Assembly: GCA_046757565.1 (NCBI GenBank)
Contig: JBHHYN010000055.1
Location: 1-17,885 of the forward strand
Length of the DNA stretch: 17,885 nt
Source: JBHHYN01 sp046757565
GTDB lineage: Bacteria; Pseudomonadota; Gammaproteobacteria; Eutrophobiales; Eutrophobiaceae
Direction of reading: 5' to 3'
Made by a program: the position numbers and the translations under genes. Positions within the stretch are counted from its first letter, which is position 1. Each line of letters starts with the position of its first letter. The notes under the pieces are model-generated. The model made no database searches. It was given only the letters and a program-made list of their open reading frames with translations, and had not been told where the DNA came from. Positions 7,576 through 14,526 of the stretch are shown here, one piece after another.

Positions 7576-8034
7576 ATGGTTGGAGTTTGTTTAAAACGTG
7601 TCATAAGAGTCAAAGAAATCAGGTTTCCTTTTGCGGTATTAGGCAGAACACTTCTGTTCCTCAATATAGTATTACTCTCCTCATCCTGTTCAACAGTGAC
7701 CACCTATACACCGGATGGGAAACCCGAGACGCGCAGTCTGGAAGAGTTCAGGGCCTATGCAGAACAGGTATTCAGACGCCAGAATCACGCAAGCAGTGAA
7801 ATCATCATGTTACAACTCGACGCCGAATCAGAAGATAATGATCAGTACTCTCGGTTAATGAATGCTGAAGAAAAGATTATCGATGCATGCAGCCCGCTGA
7901 ACAGAATGGCGGCAAGGATGGCCGAGAACCGTAAAATTAATCCATCCTTGAAGTATGAAATTTTTTATTCTTTAAGTAAATGTGATCATGTGACCCGTGA
8001 TGTTGAGACGCTTATAAAAAGTTACAGCATGTAA
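7576..8034 (+). CDS. Unrecognised small protein, probable lipoprotein
   Basis: This 152-residue protein is not recognised. It has a basic N-terminus, a hydrophobic stretch (about 19-34) and then LSSSC with Cys38 as the possible lipidated residue. The -3 position is Ser rather than the usual Leu, so the lipobox is imperfect and ordinary Sec cleavage or a membrane anchor remains possible. The mature part is short, charged and mostly helical, with two further cysteines (in DACSPLNRM and SKCDHV) that could form a disulfide in the periplasm. The ATG at 7576 is preceded by GAGG (7564-7567) at good spacing. It appears to stand alone: the 279 bases upstream contain only a CCTGTT/AACAGG inverted repeat (7442-7464), and a 525-base gene-free region follows. 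Confidence 0.65.
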   Translation: MVGVCLKRVIRVKEIRFPFAVLGRTLLFLNIVLLSSSCSTVTTYTPDGKPETRSLEEFRAYAEQVFRRQNHASSEIIMLQLDAESEDNDQYSRLMNAEEKIIDACSPLNRMAARMAENRKINPSLKYEIFYSLSKCDHVTRDVETLIKSYSM

Positions 8035-8127
8035 TGCCACACTAACTTCTACGGGCCTTACGGGCCGAGAGCAACGATCTCGCCACCTCATTCAATATGC
8101 GGGTTTTAAAATTTGATTAACCACAGA

Positions 8128-8201
8128 CGCCTACATGGACGTAGGTGGTAGAGCCCAGTCTGGAACGGAGGCCGAGGCACAGATATTACACATGGATGTG
8201 T
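8128..8201. repeat. REP-like block: two hairpins sharing an ACATGGA core
   Basis: The first hairpin has arms CGCCTAC/GTAGGTG (8128-8134 and 8141-8147, one G-T pair) around ATGGAC. The second has arms ACACA/TGTGT (8188-8192 and 8197-8201) around TGGA. Both carry the word ACATGGA, and about 40 bases of purine-rich sequence (GGTAGAGCC...GGAGGCCGAGG) separate them. From memory, similar hairpin pairs recur as dispersed intergenic repeats in gammaproteobacterial genomes; only one copy is in this window, so repeat status is inference. Confidence 0.4.
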
Positions 8202-8262
8202 GCTTATGTAGTTATGGACCAGTACACAGAGAGAATTAAAGTTAAAAACAACTAACGAAAAT

Positions 8263-8282
8263 CTCGAGGGCATGCCCCCGAG
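8263..8282. other. GC-rich imperfect hairpin
   Basis: CTCG-A-GGG pairs with CCC-C-CGAG (one A/C mismatch) around the loop CATG. There is no T run after it on either strand. It ends in CCGAGTT, the same heptamer that closes the next hairpin. Confidence 0.4.
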
Positions 8283-8322
8283 TTAGACAGCGATAATAGA
8301 TTATGGATAACCATTACACTGA

Positions 8323-8346
8323 AACTCGGTCGCTTGCGGCCGAGTT
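8323..8346. terminator. 10-bp hairpin, possible terminator without T run
   Basis: Arms AACTCGGTCG (8323-8332) and CGGCCGAGTT (8337-8346) pair fully apart from one G-T pair, with a CTTG loop. It is followed by GTTCATAATTC, not a proper T run. It may help end transcription from the lipoprotein gene or shield the AOR promoter, but that is inference. Confidence 0.35.
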
Positions 8347-8502
8347 GTTCATAATTCTCCAGAAGACTGATGGAATATCATCAGGAGATCAATTACATAG
8401 TGTATTTCCGTTATTGTATAAGCTTGCCATTATACGTTAAGATAACAAGTTCTCCGGCACAATAAAAACATGAGGTATACCAGCCTGATATTATTTTCCG
8501 AT

Positions 8503-8511
8503 TGGTATAGT
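8503..8511 (+). promoter_or_regulatory. Extended -10 promoter candidate for the AOR gene
   Basis: TGGTATAGT is a TG-n-TATAGT extended -10 (5 of 6 matches) with no clear -35, as allowed for extended -10 promoters. Transcription would start near 8518, leaving about 40 bases before ATG 8560. A TATACC/GGTATA inverted pair (8476-8481 and 8504-8509) overlaps it and could be an operator. Confidence 0.4.
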
Positions 8512-8559
8512 CTCCGTATTTAACGGCTGACCTTGAGTAAGGGCGGGGTGGAACGAGTC

Positions 8560-10302
8560 ATGGCGAGCACAGGTAACGACAAAATCATTCGGGTCGATAT
8601 GACCAAACTGACGGTTTCTATCGAAGACTTTCCATCTGAGTGGAAACTGTTGGGAGGCCGCGCGCTTTCCTCCAGGGTATTACTGAACGAATGTGAGCCG
8701 ACTTGCGATCCCTTGGGTCCGGATAACAGACTGGTGTTTGCTCCGGGTCTTCTTTCGGGAACATCCGCGCCCACATCCGGGCGCTTGTCGGTTGGATGTA
8801 AAAGTCCTTTGACGGGTGGAATAAAGGAAGCCAATGTTGGAGGGAATCCCGGCCAGGACCTGATGAAGCTGGGATTTCGGGCTGTTATCGTTAGCGGACA
8901 ACCCGCACATCGGGAAAAACGCTGGGGTCTTGAAATTACCGTTGATGATGTAAGGCTGGTCGAGGCTGATGAATACAAGGGACTATGGAATTACGCCGGT
9001 TGCGAAAAATTACTGGCCAATTACCCAAGGACTGCCTCAGCCATCTCCATTGGCCCTGCGGGTGAGATGATGCTCAAGTCGGCATCAGTTGCAGCAACCG
9101 ATAAAGACAAGGATCGCCGCCCTGCCAGGCATGCGGCACGGGGTGGCGTAGGTGCAGTCATGGGATCGAAATGCCTGAAATGGATTGCCATTGATCCGGG
9201 CAGGGCCAAGACGCGAAAGGCCGCCGATGCCAAGGGTTTTGCCGCATTCAACAAGTCCTTTAGCAAGGATTACCTTACCGGGGGCAGGCATAATACGTTT
9301 AAGAACGGCACCAGCGCTGTTGTGCCGGTTGCAAACATGCTGAATACTTTTCCCTATAAAAACCGCACACAAGGGCGTAACCCGGAAGTGGAGAAACTGG
9401 ATGGCGCGCGCATCCTGGAATCGTTCAAGTCACGTGGTGGGCAAATGCATAACTGCATGACCGGTTGCATCGTGAAGTGCTCAAACATCGTGCATGACAA
9501 GGACGGGAACTATTTAACGTCCGCCCTTGAATTCGAGACGTTAACATTGTTAGGTTCCTGCTGCGCAATTAACAACTGGGAAGACGTTGCCGAGCTGGAC
9601 AGGCTCTGCGACGAACTGGGCATGGATACCATTGAGACCGGTGCGGCAATTGCTGTTTTAATGGATTCCGGTGGCATGGAGTGGGGCGATGCCGAGGCCG
9701 CCAAAAATCTGTTGATACAGGACGTGGCCAATGGCACAGAGCTTGGTAAAACTGTCGCTAACGGGGCGCTCTCTATAGGCACAAGCCGCAATCACCACCG
9801 CATCCCGGTTATCAAGGGCCAGGCTGTCCCGGCCTGGGACCCCCGTCCATTAAAGGCCGCCGGGGTAACGTACGCAACCAGTGCCATGGGCGCCGATCAT
9901 ACTGCCGGTCTTGTCATTAATCCCAAGATAGGCGGTGAAGAAGCGGTTATTGCATCCCAGTTCAGCCAGATCATCAACGCCGTTGTCGACTCTTCCGGAT
10001 TTTGTATGTTTCTGTCAGCGAACCTCGATGAGATACGGAATTTCTACGGTCTCTATCTGGGTGAAGAAATTTCACGTGAACAGATAGCCGATCTGGGCTG
10101 GCAATGCCTCCAGAATGAGTGGGAATTCAATGAACGTGCCGGGTTTAAACGGAGCGATGACGATATTCCTGCGTGTCTGCGTGAAGAGGGGATCGGTCCG
10201 GATAATGCGTTGAAATTTGATATTCCTCTGGATGTTATCGCCAAGGCTAAAGAGAGACGGCAAATGCCGGACAAGATTTTCAGCCAGCTCCCCGAGGGAT
10301 AG
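8560..10302 (+). CDS. Aldehyde ferredoxin oxidoreductase (AOR) family, W- or Mo-bispterin enzyme
   Basis: This 580-residue protein of the AOR family is expected to oxidise an aldehyde to a carboxylic acid, or the reverse, at a tungsten or molybdenum bis-pterin centre with one 4Fe-4S cluster. The N-terminal domain has the family LLGGRALSSRVL and pterin-binding stretches (SGTSAPTSGRLSVG, NVGGNPGQDLMKLGF). The cluster cysteines are C299-x3-C303-x3-C307, with Cys482 in DSSGFC, which matches the DxxGL(C/D) pterin motif. EFETLTLLGSCCAIN fits the middle domain. The ATG at 8560, with GGGGTGG about 10 bases upstream, is preferred over in-frame TTG 8533 and GTG 8548. No ferredoxin, electron-transfer partner or pterin gene is adjacent, so its redox partner is unknown. 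Metal choice and substrate cannot be read from sequence. Confidence 0.88.
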   Translation: MASTGNDKIIRVDMTKLTVSIEDFPSEWKLLGGRALSSRVLLNECEPTCDPLGPDNRLVFAPGLLSGTSAPTSGRLSVGCKSPLTGGIKEANVGGNPGQDLMKLGFRAVIVSGQPAHREKRWGLEITVDDVRLVEADEYKGLWNYAGCEKLLANYPRTASAISIGPAGEMMLKSASVAATDKDKDRRPARHAARGGVGAVMGSKCLKWIAIDPGRAKTRKAADAKGFAAFNKSFSKDYLTGGRHNTFKNGTSAVVPVANMLNTFPYKNRTQGRNPEVEKLDGARILESFKSRGGQMHNCMTGCIVKCSNIVHDKDGNYLTSALEFETLTLLGSCCAINNWEDVAELDRLCDELGMDTIETGAAIAVLMDSGGMEWGDAEAAKNLLIQDVANGTELGKTVANGALSIGTSRNHHRIPVIKGQAVPAWDPRPLKAAGVTYATSAMGADHTAGLVINPKIGGEEAVIASQFSQIINAVVDSSGFCMFLSANLDEIRNFYGLYLGEEISREQIADLGWQCLQNEWEFNERAGFKRSDDDIPACLREEGIGPDNALKFDIPLDVIAKAKERRQMPDKIFSQLPEG

Positions 10303-10410
10303 GCTATCTGCAGCAGCCGGTTGACTGAGCGTTTCCAAGGGCGCAGTGATTTGCCTGATGAGTCAATCCATATCGTTGTGATGCCTGCAAGCCTTTTACC
10401 GGAATAATCA

Positions 10411-10419
10411 TGATATAAT
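10411..10419 (+). promoter_or_regulatory. Extended -10 promoter for the EthD-domain gene
   Basis: TGATATAAT is a perfect extended -10 (TG-n-TATAAT). No -35 at standard spacing is convincing. Start would be near 10426, giving a leader of about 90 bases that ends in a strong ribosome site, AAGGAGAA (10499-10506), before ATG 10515. Confidence 0.5.
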
Positions 10420-10514
10420 GACCGGCGCATCAGGGCAGCAGCGGCCTGGTGTGTTAACTTTCATGGATCCTCTGTTTCATTCAAAGGATTCCTCGATCTA
10501 AGGAGAACAATATA

Positions 10515-10823
10515 ATGATTCGAGTCAATGTTTTTTATCCCAGGCAGGAGGGTGGAAATTTCGATTACGATTATTACCTGGGTACCCATATCCCCATGGT
10601 CAGGGAGAAGCTGGGGGACGTTTTGAAACGGGTTGAAGTCTACAAGGGAGTGGCCGGCGCCGGTGGTGGACCGGAGCCCTACGTTACTGCAGCCAGTCTG
10701 TTTTTCGATAGCGTCGAGGCCTTTGAAAACTCCTTTGGTCCCCATGCGGAAGAGATCATGGGCGATATCCCCAATTTTACAAACCTGGAACCAACCGTCC
10801 AGATTGAAGACCAGTTGCTGTAG
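10515..10823 (+). CDS. EthD-domain protein (dimeric alpha-beta barrel)
   Basis: This 102-residue protein fits the EthD family, a small ferredoxin-like dimeric alpha+beta barrel fold. The recognisable part is MIRVNVFYP, then FDYDYYLGTHIPMVREKLGD (19-38) with the conserved Asp-Tyr-Tyr...His-x-Pro arrangement, and a C-terminal strand near NLEPTVQIEDQ. EthD itself was found with a cytochrome P450 ether-degradation system, but most family members are unassigned, so no reaction is claimed. A perfect extended -10, a strong AGGAG site and a hairpin with a T run downstream make it a self-contained, probably well-expressed unit. It follows the AOR gene by 212 bases, and a functional link is only possible. 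Confidence 0.8.
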   Translation: MIRVNVFYPRQEGGNFDYDYYLGTHIPMVREKLGDVLKRVEVYKGVAGAGGGPEPYVTAASLFFDSVEAFENSFGPHAEEIMGDIPNFTNLEPTVQIEDQLL

Positions 10824-10875
10824 TCATTCCGTGAACAGGCGGATTATCTCCTGAGCAGGGAAATCATACAGATAT

Positions 10876-12408
10876 TCATTGATGTAAGAGCCAGCCATGC
10901 CGGCTCTTTTCACATAGGCCGTCTTCCTCAAGTTTGATGAGTCCGGCCAGCAGGGAGCGTGAGGCAATCGGTAAGGCGGCGTCCGGGACATCGGAGTAGA
11001 CCTTCGGCAGCAGTTCATCCAGCGTTTGTGGTTCCCGATCGAGGGCCTCGATAACTCTGTTTTCGCGTTGTTGCCTGTGTTCGAGAAATTCCTGAACGAG
11101 TGTTTGCCCGTCATTATGGACAGGGCCATGGGAGGGATAAAGCGTCTTGATGGGGTAATCACCCAGCCGCTTCAGGCTATCCAGATAAGTGCGCATATGT
11201 CCGTCAGGAGGATCGATAAGAATGGTTGACACGGTTGACAGCATGTCGCCGACGATTGCCGATTGATAGTGACTGTCGTAATAGCATAAATGGTCCACGG
11301 CGTGGCCTGGCGTATGGATTACGCTCAGGTGCCAATCGGGGCACCCATCCGGTGCAGTGCCGAGTTCGATCGTGTCGCCATCATGTAACGGCTCCCCATG
11401 GTGAAAACCTTCGGAGATACGGTCATAGGTGAGAGGGTGGGCACGCACCGGTAGATTGTAGCGCTGGCTCACGGCGTTGACGGCGCCAACATGATCGATA
11501 TGGTGATGCGTCAACAGGATGGCCTCAAATCTCTTCCCTTCCCCGATAAGCTCGTCCATCTTTGCAAAGAGTGCGGCCTGTTCATCCTCCTCGGGCGTGG
11601 CAGGTTCAATCACATAAAGAGTGTCCGTTCCAATGATGAGTGTGTTCGTAGTCGTGGCCGGTGGCAGGGTAGGCGTTTTGAGTGGCGCCATAAAAATTCC
11701 CGGCGAGAAATAGACAGGGTGCAAGGCCCCCCCGGCAAATCGTTTTGCCGCAATATCAGCTTCTTTTTTGAAGGTAGACAGATCGTGTCTTGCCATCAGT
11801 TGTAACAGGAACAGGTTCGGGGGGGCGATTAACATCTCTCCGCGTTTCCAGGAGCCGACTGCTTCGGCAGGTTTGTAGAAACGCCCCTCTACAAGTTCTC
11901 CCGGTTCGATAGCAGGCTCTTCGCCATCGGGTAATGGCGCATGCATGAAGCGTGTCCGGTATAAAACAGGCGAGAAAGGCGGCGTGGTAATGTTACAAAC
12001 CGGTGTCATTGCCTCAAAGGCGGCAGGCGCCGCAAGCAACAGTTGCAGCCAGTCATGGAGTGAGGATGAACCAAGGAGTGCCTTTCTCAGCCGGGTCCTT
12101 TCCCTGCTATCAAGATGTTCATTCAGATCCCCGGCCAATACCCCTGTTTCTTCAAACAATTCCCTTAATGCACAGTGGGCGAAGGCCATGTCTATCGGGT
12201 CATTGCCGGTCAGATAATCTTCCTGCATGATGGTGCCACCCGGAAAGGCCCAATACCCTCCCATGAAACGCAGTTGCGGCGCACGCCGGACAAGAAAAAT
12301 TTCCGGTTCCTTCTCGGGGCCACGGGTCAATATAACGGATGATGCCAGGCGGACAGACGGCATGGCCGGATTATACAATGGATCTGTCTGTAGTGCGATG
12401 GGGGTCAC
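10876..12408 (-). CDS. Nudix hydrolase - metallo-beta-lactamase fusion protein
   Basis: This 510-residue protein has two domains. Residues about 18-200 are a Nudix domain: FMGGYWAFPGGTI (48-60) and RELFEETGV (82-90), with a long insertion between the Gly and the REUXEE part of the box as in NUDT19-type CoA diphosphatases. Residues about 245-445 are a metallo-beta-lactamase fold with THHHIDH (metal ligands His301, His303, Asp305, His306), HTPGHAVDH and VGDMLS. The last 65 residues look like the winged-helix tail of LACTB2-type proteins. Hydrolysis of a CoA ester or nucleotide is plausible; the exact reaction is unknown. The GTG start at 12408 overlaps the TGA of the upstream PaaY-like gene (GTGA), indicating coupled translation; an ATG at 12363 is the alternative. 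The EthD terminator lies in its 3' end. Confidence 0.8.
   Translation of the reverse strand: MTPIALQTDPLYNPAMPSVRLASSVILTRGPEKEPEIFLVRRAPQLRFMGGYWAFPGGTIMQEDYLTGNDPIDMAFAHCALRELFEETGVLAGDLNEHLDSRERTRLRKALLGSSSLHDWLQLLLAAPAAFEAMTPVCNITTPPFSPVLYRTRFMHAPLPDGEEPAIEPGELVEGRFYKPAEAVGSWKRGEMLIAPPNLFLLQLMARHDLSTFKKEADIAAKRFAGGALHPVYFSPGIFMAPLKTPTLPPATTTNTLIIGTDTLYVIEPATPEEDEQAALFAKMDELIGEGKRFEAILLTHHHIDHVGAVNAVSQRYNLPVRAHPLTYDRISEGFHHGEPLHDGDTIELGTAPDGCPDWHLSVIHTPGHAVDHLCYYDSHYQSAIVGDMLSTVSTILIDPPDGHMRTYLDSLKRLGDYPIKTLYPSHGPVHNDGQTLVQEFLEHRQQRENRVIEALDREPQTLDELLPKVYSDVPDAALPIASRSLLAGLIKLEEDGLCEKSRHGWLLHQ
10886..10910 (+). terminator. Intrinsic terminator after the EthD gene, inside the opposing gene
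   Basis: AAGAGCC (10886-10892) pairs with GGCTCTT (10902-10908) over a 9-base loop, followed by TT, giving TTTT overlapping the stem end. It sits 63 bases beyond the EthD stop and within the last codons of the minus-strand Nudix-MBL gene. Confidence 0.6.
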
Positions 12409-13010
12409 TCTCTCCTGCGGGCCTCGTCCAGGGTGAAGAAACTGTCCGAGGTAAAGCGTTTACGATCAGGTTCCACTTCCGTCAGGGCTTCAACCTGCTG
12501 CATACTCTTGAGACTGCGGATAGCGATCCGCTTGTATTCGGAAGTGCCCTCGGATTTCCATGCGATCTCGTTATCGGTGAGTTCGCGTGTCACTTTACCG
12601 GGACTCCCGATCACCAGGCTGCGTGGCGGGCAGTTGAAGCCGGTCTTGATAAACGCGGCAGCGGCAACAATAGATGCCTCGCCAATGACAGCGCCATCCA
12701 TAACGACTGCATTGATGCCGATCATGGCGTTGTGTTTGACAGTGCAACCATGCAGCACGGCGCCATGGCCTACGTGACCCTCTTGCTCAACTATCATATC
12801 GGCGCCCGGAAAGCTGTGCAGGACGCAGGTATCCTGGATATTAGCGCCGGCTTCCACGAGCAGACGGCCCAAATCACCACGCAATGATGCAGCGGGTCCG
12901 ATATAACAGCCGGGACCGATAATGACATCGCCGATGAGGATCGCAGTGGGATGAACATAAGCGGTGGGATGCACCACGGGAGTCATCCCGTCAATACTGT
13001 ATATTGGCAT
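12405..13010 (-). CDS. paaY: Gamma-carbonic-anhydrase-like hexapeptide protein, PaaY type
   Basis: This 201-residue left-handed beta-helix protein shows repeated hexapeptides (GDVIIGPGCYIG, NAMIGINAVVMDGAVIG) and three likely metal histidines: His65 in CVLHSF, and His82 and His87 in GHGAVLHGC, as in gamma carbonic anhydrases. Overall length and the C-terminal tail (SLVIGSPGKVTRELTDNEI...YKRIA) fit PaaY, a thioesterase that removes dead-end CoA esters in phenylacetate degradation; CaiE and YrdA are alternatives. The divergent PaaG-type gene supports PaaY. The ATG at 13010 with CGGGGA upstream is chosen over the in-frame TTG at 13031. Its stop overlaps the start of the Nudix-MBL gene by 4 bases. 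Confidence 0.78.
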   Translation of the reverse strand: MPIYSIDGMTPVVHPTAYVHPTAILIGDVIIGPGCYIGPAASLRGDLGRLLVEAGANIQDTCVLHSFPGADMIVEQEGHVGHGAVLHGCTVKHNAMIGINAVVMDGAVIGEASIVAAAAFIKTGFNCPPRSLVIGSPGKVTRELTDNEIAWKSEGTSEYKRIAIRSLKSMQQVEALTEVEPDRKRFTSDSFFTLDEARRRE

Positions 13011-13151
13011 GTTAATGGTCCCCGAAATCAAATGGAATGGATAAGGATAAACGACTTTATGTTATCAATAAAATTCATTCCCTTAATGATGGGGATCTTT
13101 CTGTGGTATGGTTAAGGCTTGATGTGAAGTTTATTAAAGGGCTTTTGTCAA

Positions 13152-13940
13152 ATGCGTTATAGCACAATCGAATTTTCTGTTGACGGTGGCGTGGCGATAG
13201 TAACACTGAACAGACCGGATCAACTGAACTGTTTTAATGAAACGATGCATGCAGAAATCAGGGAAGTCTTTCAGGAAATCGAAAATAATCCATCCCTGCG
13301 TTGTCTGGTGATGACCGGCAAGGGGCGCGGATTCTGTGCCGGTCAGGATCTGAATGATCGAAAATTCAGTAAAGTGGTCCGTCCGGACCTGGGCGAATCC
13401 CTTGCACAAAACTACAATCCCCTGATCCGCACCATTACAACTCTGGAAATGCCCGTCATCTGTGCGGTAAACGGTGTGGCAGCCGGCGCGGGGGCGAATA
13501 TAGCATTGGCCTGTGACATAGTGTTAGCGGCGCGATCCGCCAGCTTTGTACAGGCATTCTGTAAAATAGGTTTGATCCCGGATTCAGGCGGAAGCTGGAG
13601 TTTGCCCAGACTTGTGGGCTTGCCTCGGGCCAGGGGTCTGGCGTTACTGGGGGAGCGGATCCCGGCGGATCAGGCCCAGCAATGGGGAATGATCTGGAAA
13701 TGCGTCGATGATGACAAGCTCATGGAAGAGACACTTGTCATGGCCAGGCATTTTGAGACACAACCCACGAAGGGACTGGCACTGATTAAACAGGCGCTGC
13801 GTGCCTCCACGGCGAATTCATTGGATGAACAACTGGATCTGGAAGAGGAGTTGCAACGTATTGCCGGACGTACACATGATTACCGTGAGGGCGCGTTGGC
13901 ATTCCTGGAAAAACGTAAACCGGACTTCAAGGGAAAGTAG
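13152..13940 (+). CDS. paaG: PaaG-type enoyl-CoA isomerase (crotonase fold)
   Basis: This 262-residue crotonase-fold protein matches PaaG closely: GRGFCAGQDLNDR (58-70, oxyanion-hole loop), NGVAAGAGANIALACDIVLAA (107-127) and KIGLIPDSGGSW (138-149), with Asp144 as the likely catalytic acid. PaaG isomerises ring-1,2-epoxyphenylacetyl-CoA to the oxepin and also moves double bonds between positions 2 and 3 in unsaturated CoA esters. The rest of the paa set (paaABCDE, paaZ, paaK) is not in this window, so it may serve general beta-oxidation here or complete a pathway encoded elsewhere. It is divergent from the PaaY-like gene, with 141 bases of shared upstream DNA between the two starts. The ribosome site is modest (AAAGGG, 11 bases before ATG). 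Confidence 0.85.
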   Translation: MRYSTIEFSVDGGVAIVTLNRPDQLNCFNETMHAEIREVFQEIENNPSLRCLVMTGKGRGFCAGQDLNDRKFSKVVRPDLGESLAQNYNPLIRTITTLEMPVICAVNGVAAGAGANIALACDIVLAARSASFVQAFCKIGLIPDSGGSWSLPRLVGLPRARGLALLGERIPADQAQQWGMIWKCVDDDKLMEETLVMARHFETQPTKGLALIKQALRASTANSLDEQLDLEEELQRIAGRTHDYREGALAFLEKRKPDFKGK

Positions 13941-14010
13941 TGTTATCTGTAACTGAGTCGTCATAACCGTTTCCCGGATATGTGCTTTTTTAATCTCTTT
14001 GAGTTTAATT

Positions 14011-14031
14011 CCCCGCAGCTTGCTCGGGGCA
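14011..14031 (+). terminator. Hairpin after paaG
   Basis: CCCCG (14011-14015) and CGGGG (14025-14029) form a stem around CAGCTTGCT, followed by CAGTTTATTCTT on the plus strand. It lies between the convergent PaaG and CBS genes, 70 bases after the PaaG stop and just outside the CBS stop. The T run is interrupted, so efficiency is uncertain. Confidence 0.4.
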
Positions 14032-14033
14032 GT

Positions 14034-14438
14034 TTATTCTTCGTATACATTCCTTAATATATCCTTCCAGCTGAGGATACCTGTCATCATGTTTTCCTCG
14101 TTCAAGACCGGCAAACAGCTTATTTCGTTTTCCAGCATTAACCGGGCTGCCTCCTTGAGTGGACTGGACTCCTGAACCGTAATCAGATCACTGGTCATTA
14201 TCTGCTGGACCCGCTTGTTCAATGTAAAGTGGTCTCTTGGGGTTTCTGCCGGGGTATCCAGATAAGGACTGATACATCTAAGTATGTCCCTGTCGGATAT
14301 GATTCCTAATAGTTTTTTTTCCTCAATGACAACGACATGATGTATTTTTATGTTATCAAATATCTTTTTTACATCATTCGCTGTGTCATTCAATGTTACC
14401 GTTATCACATTCCTGGACATGATATCTTTGACTAACAT
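14034..14438 (-). CDS. CBS-pair domain protein
   Basis: This 134-residue protein is made of two CBS motifs and little else: first about residues 1-56 (VKDIMSRNVITV...HHVVVIEEKKLLGIISDRDIL), second about 77-134 (VQQIMTSDLITVQ...ISCLPVLNEENMMTGILSWKDIL). Stand-alone CBS pairs bind adenine nucleotides and act as energy or redox sensors on partner proteins; the partner is not evident. No membrane or signal segment is seen. GGGAG lies 7 bases before ATG 14438. It follows the acyl-CoA dehydrogenase gene on the same strand after 88 bases that contain a strong hairpin, so it may be transcribed separately or at a reduced level from the same transcript. Confidence 0.87.
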   Translation of the reverse strand: MLVKDIMSRNVITVTLNDTANDVKKIFDNIKIHHVVVIEEKKLLGIISDRDILRCISPYLDTPAETPRDHFTLNKRVQQIMTSDLITVQESSPLKEAARLMLENEISCLPVLNEENMMTGILSWKDILRNVYEE

Positions 14439-14471
14439 GTTTATTCTCCCAACTGAATAATATTATTTCAG

Positions 14472-14498
14472 GGAACCTCTGACTTAATCAGAGGTTCC
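14472..14498 (-). terminator. Perfect 11-bp hairpin between the acyl-CoA dehydrogenase and CBS genes
   Basis: GGAACCTCTGA (14472-14482) and TCAGAGGTTCC (14488-14498) are exact inverted repeats with a 5-base loop. It is probably the end of the acyl-CoA dehydrogenase transcript on the minus strand, but only an A/T-rich stretch (CTGAAATAATATTATT) follows instead of a T run. An attenuating or mRNA-stabilising stem between two co-transcribed genes is the alternative. Confidence 0.5.
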
Positions 14499-14526
14499 TT
14501 AGCTGTATAATAAATCCTGATTTAGC

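Larger units (their letters stand above)
8035..8559. other. Long structured intergenic region
   Basis: No gene is credible in these 525 bases. The first part has short self-complementary stretches: GGCC/GGCC around 8056-8069 and CGAGA/TCTCG just after. Then come a repeat-like block with two hairpins (8128-8201), two GC-rich hairpins (8263-8282 and 8323-8346), an A/T-rich stretch, and the probable promoter of the AOR gene. A 34-codon ORF (8135-8239) lies inside the repeat-like block and is probably not translated. No hairpin has a downstream T run typical of intrinsic terminators. Confidence 0.6.

Noticed and set aside
8135..8239. 34-codon ORF in the hairpin block
   Set aside because: It is a by-product of the repeat-like sequence: the start and an internal Met-Asp-Val both come from the hairpin cores, and no ribosome site precedes it.
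8533..8559. TTG start for the AOR gene, adding 9 residues
   Set aside because: ATG 8560 has a G-rich ribosome site at good spacing and gives the usual AOR N-terminus.
8520..8978. 152-codon minus-strand ORF over the start of the AOR gene
   Set aside because: Ser/Pro/Arg-rich low-complexity translation typical of the reverse of a real gene; the plus-strand frame carries AOR motifs.
12339..12887. 182-codon plus-strand ORF over the PaaY-like gene
   Set aside because: Antisense shadow of a protein with clear hexapeptide repeats and metal histidines.
13011..13031. TTG start for the PaaY-like gene, adding 7 residues
   Set aside because: ATG 13010 has a CGGGGA site upstream and matches the family start.
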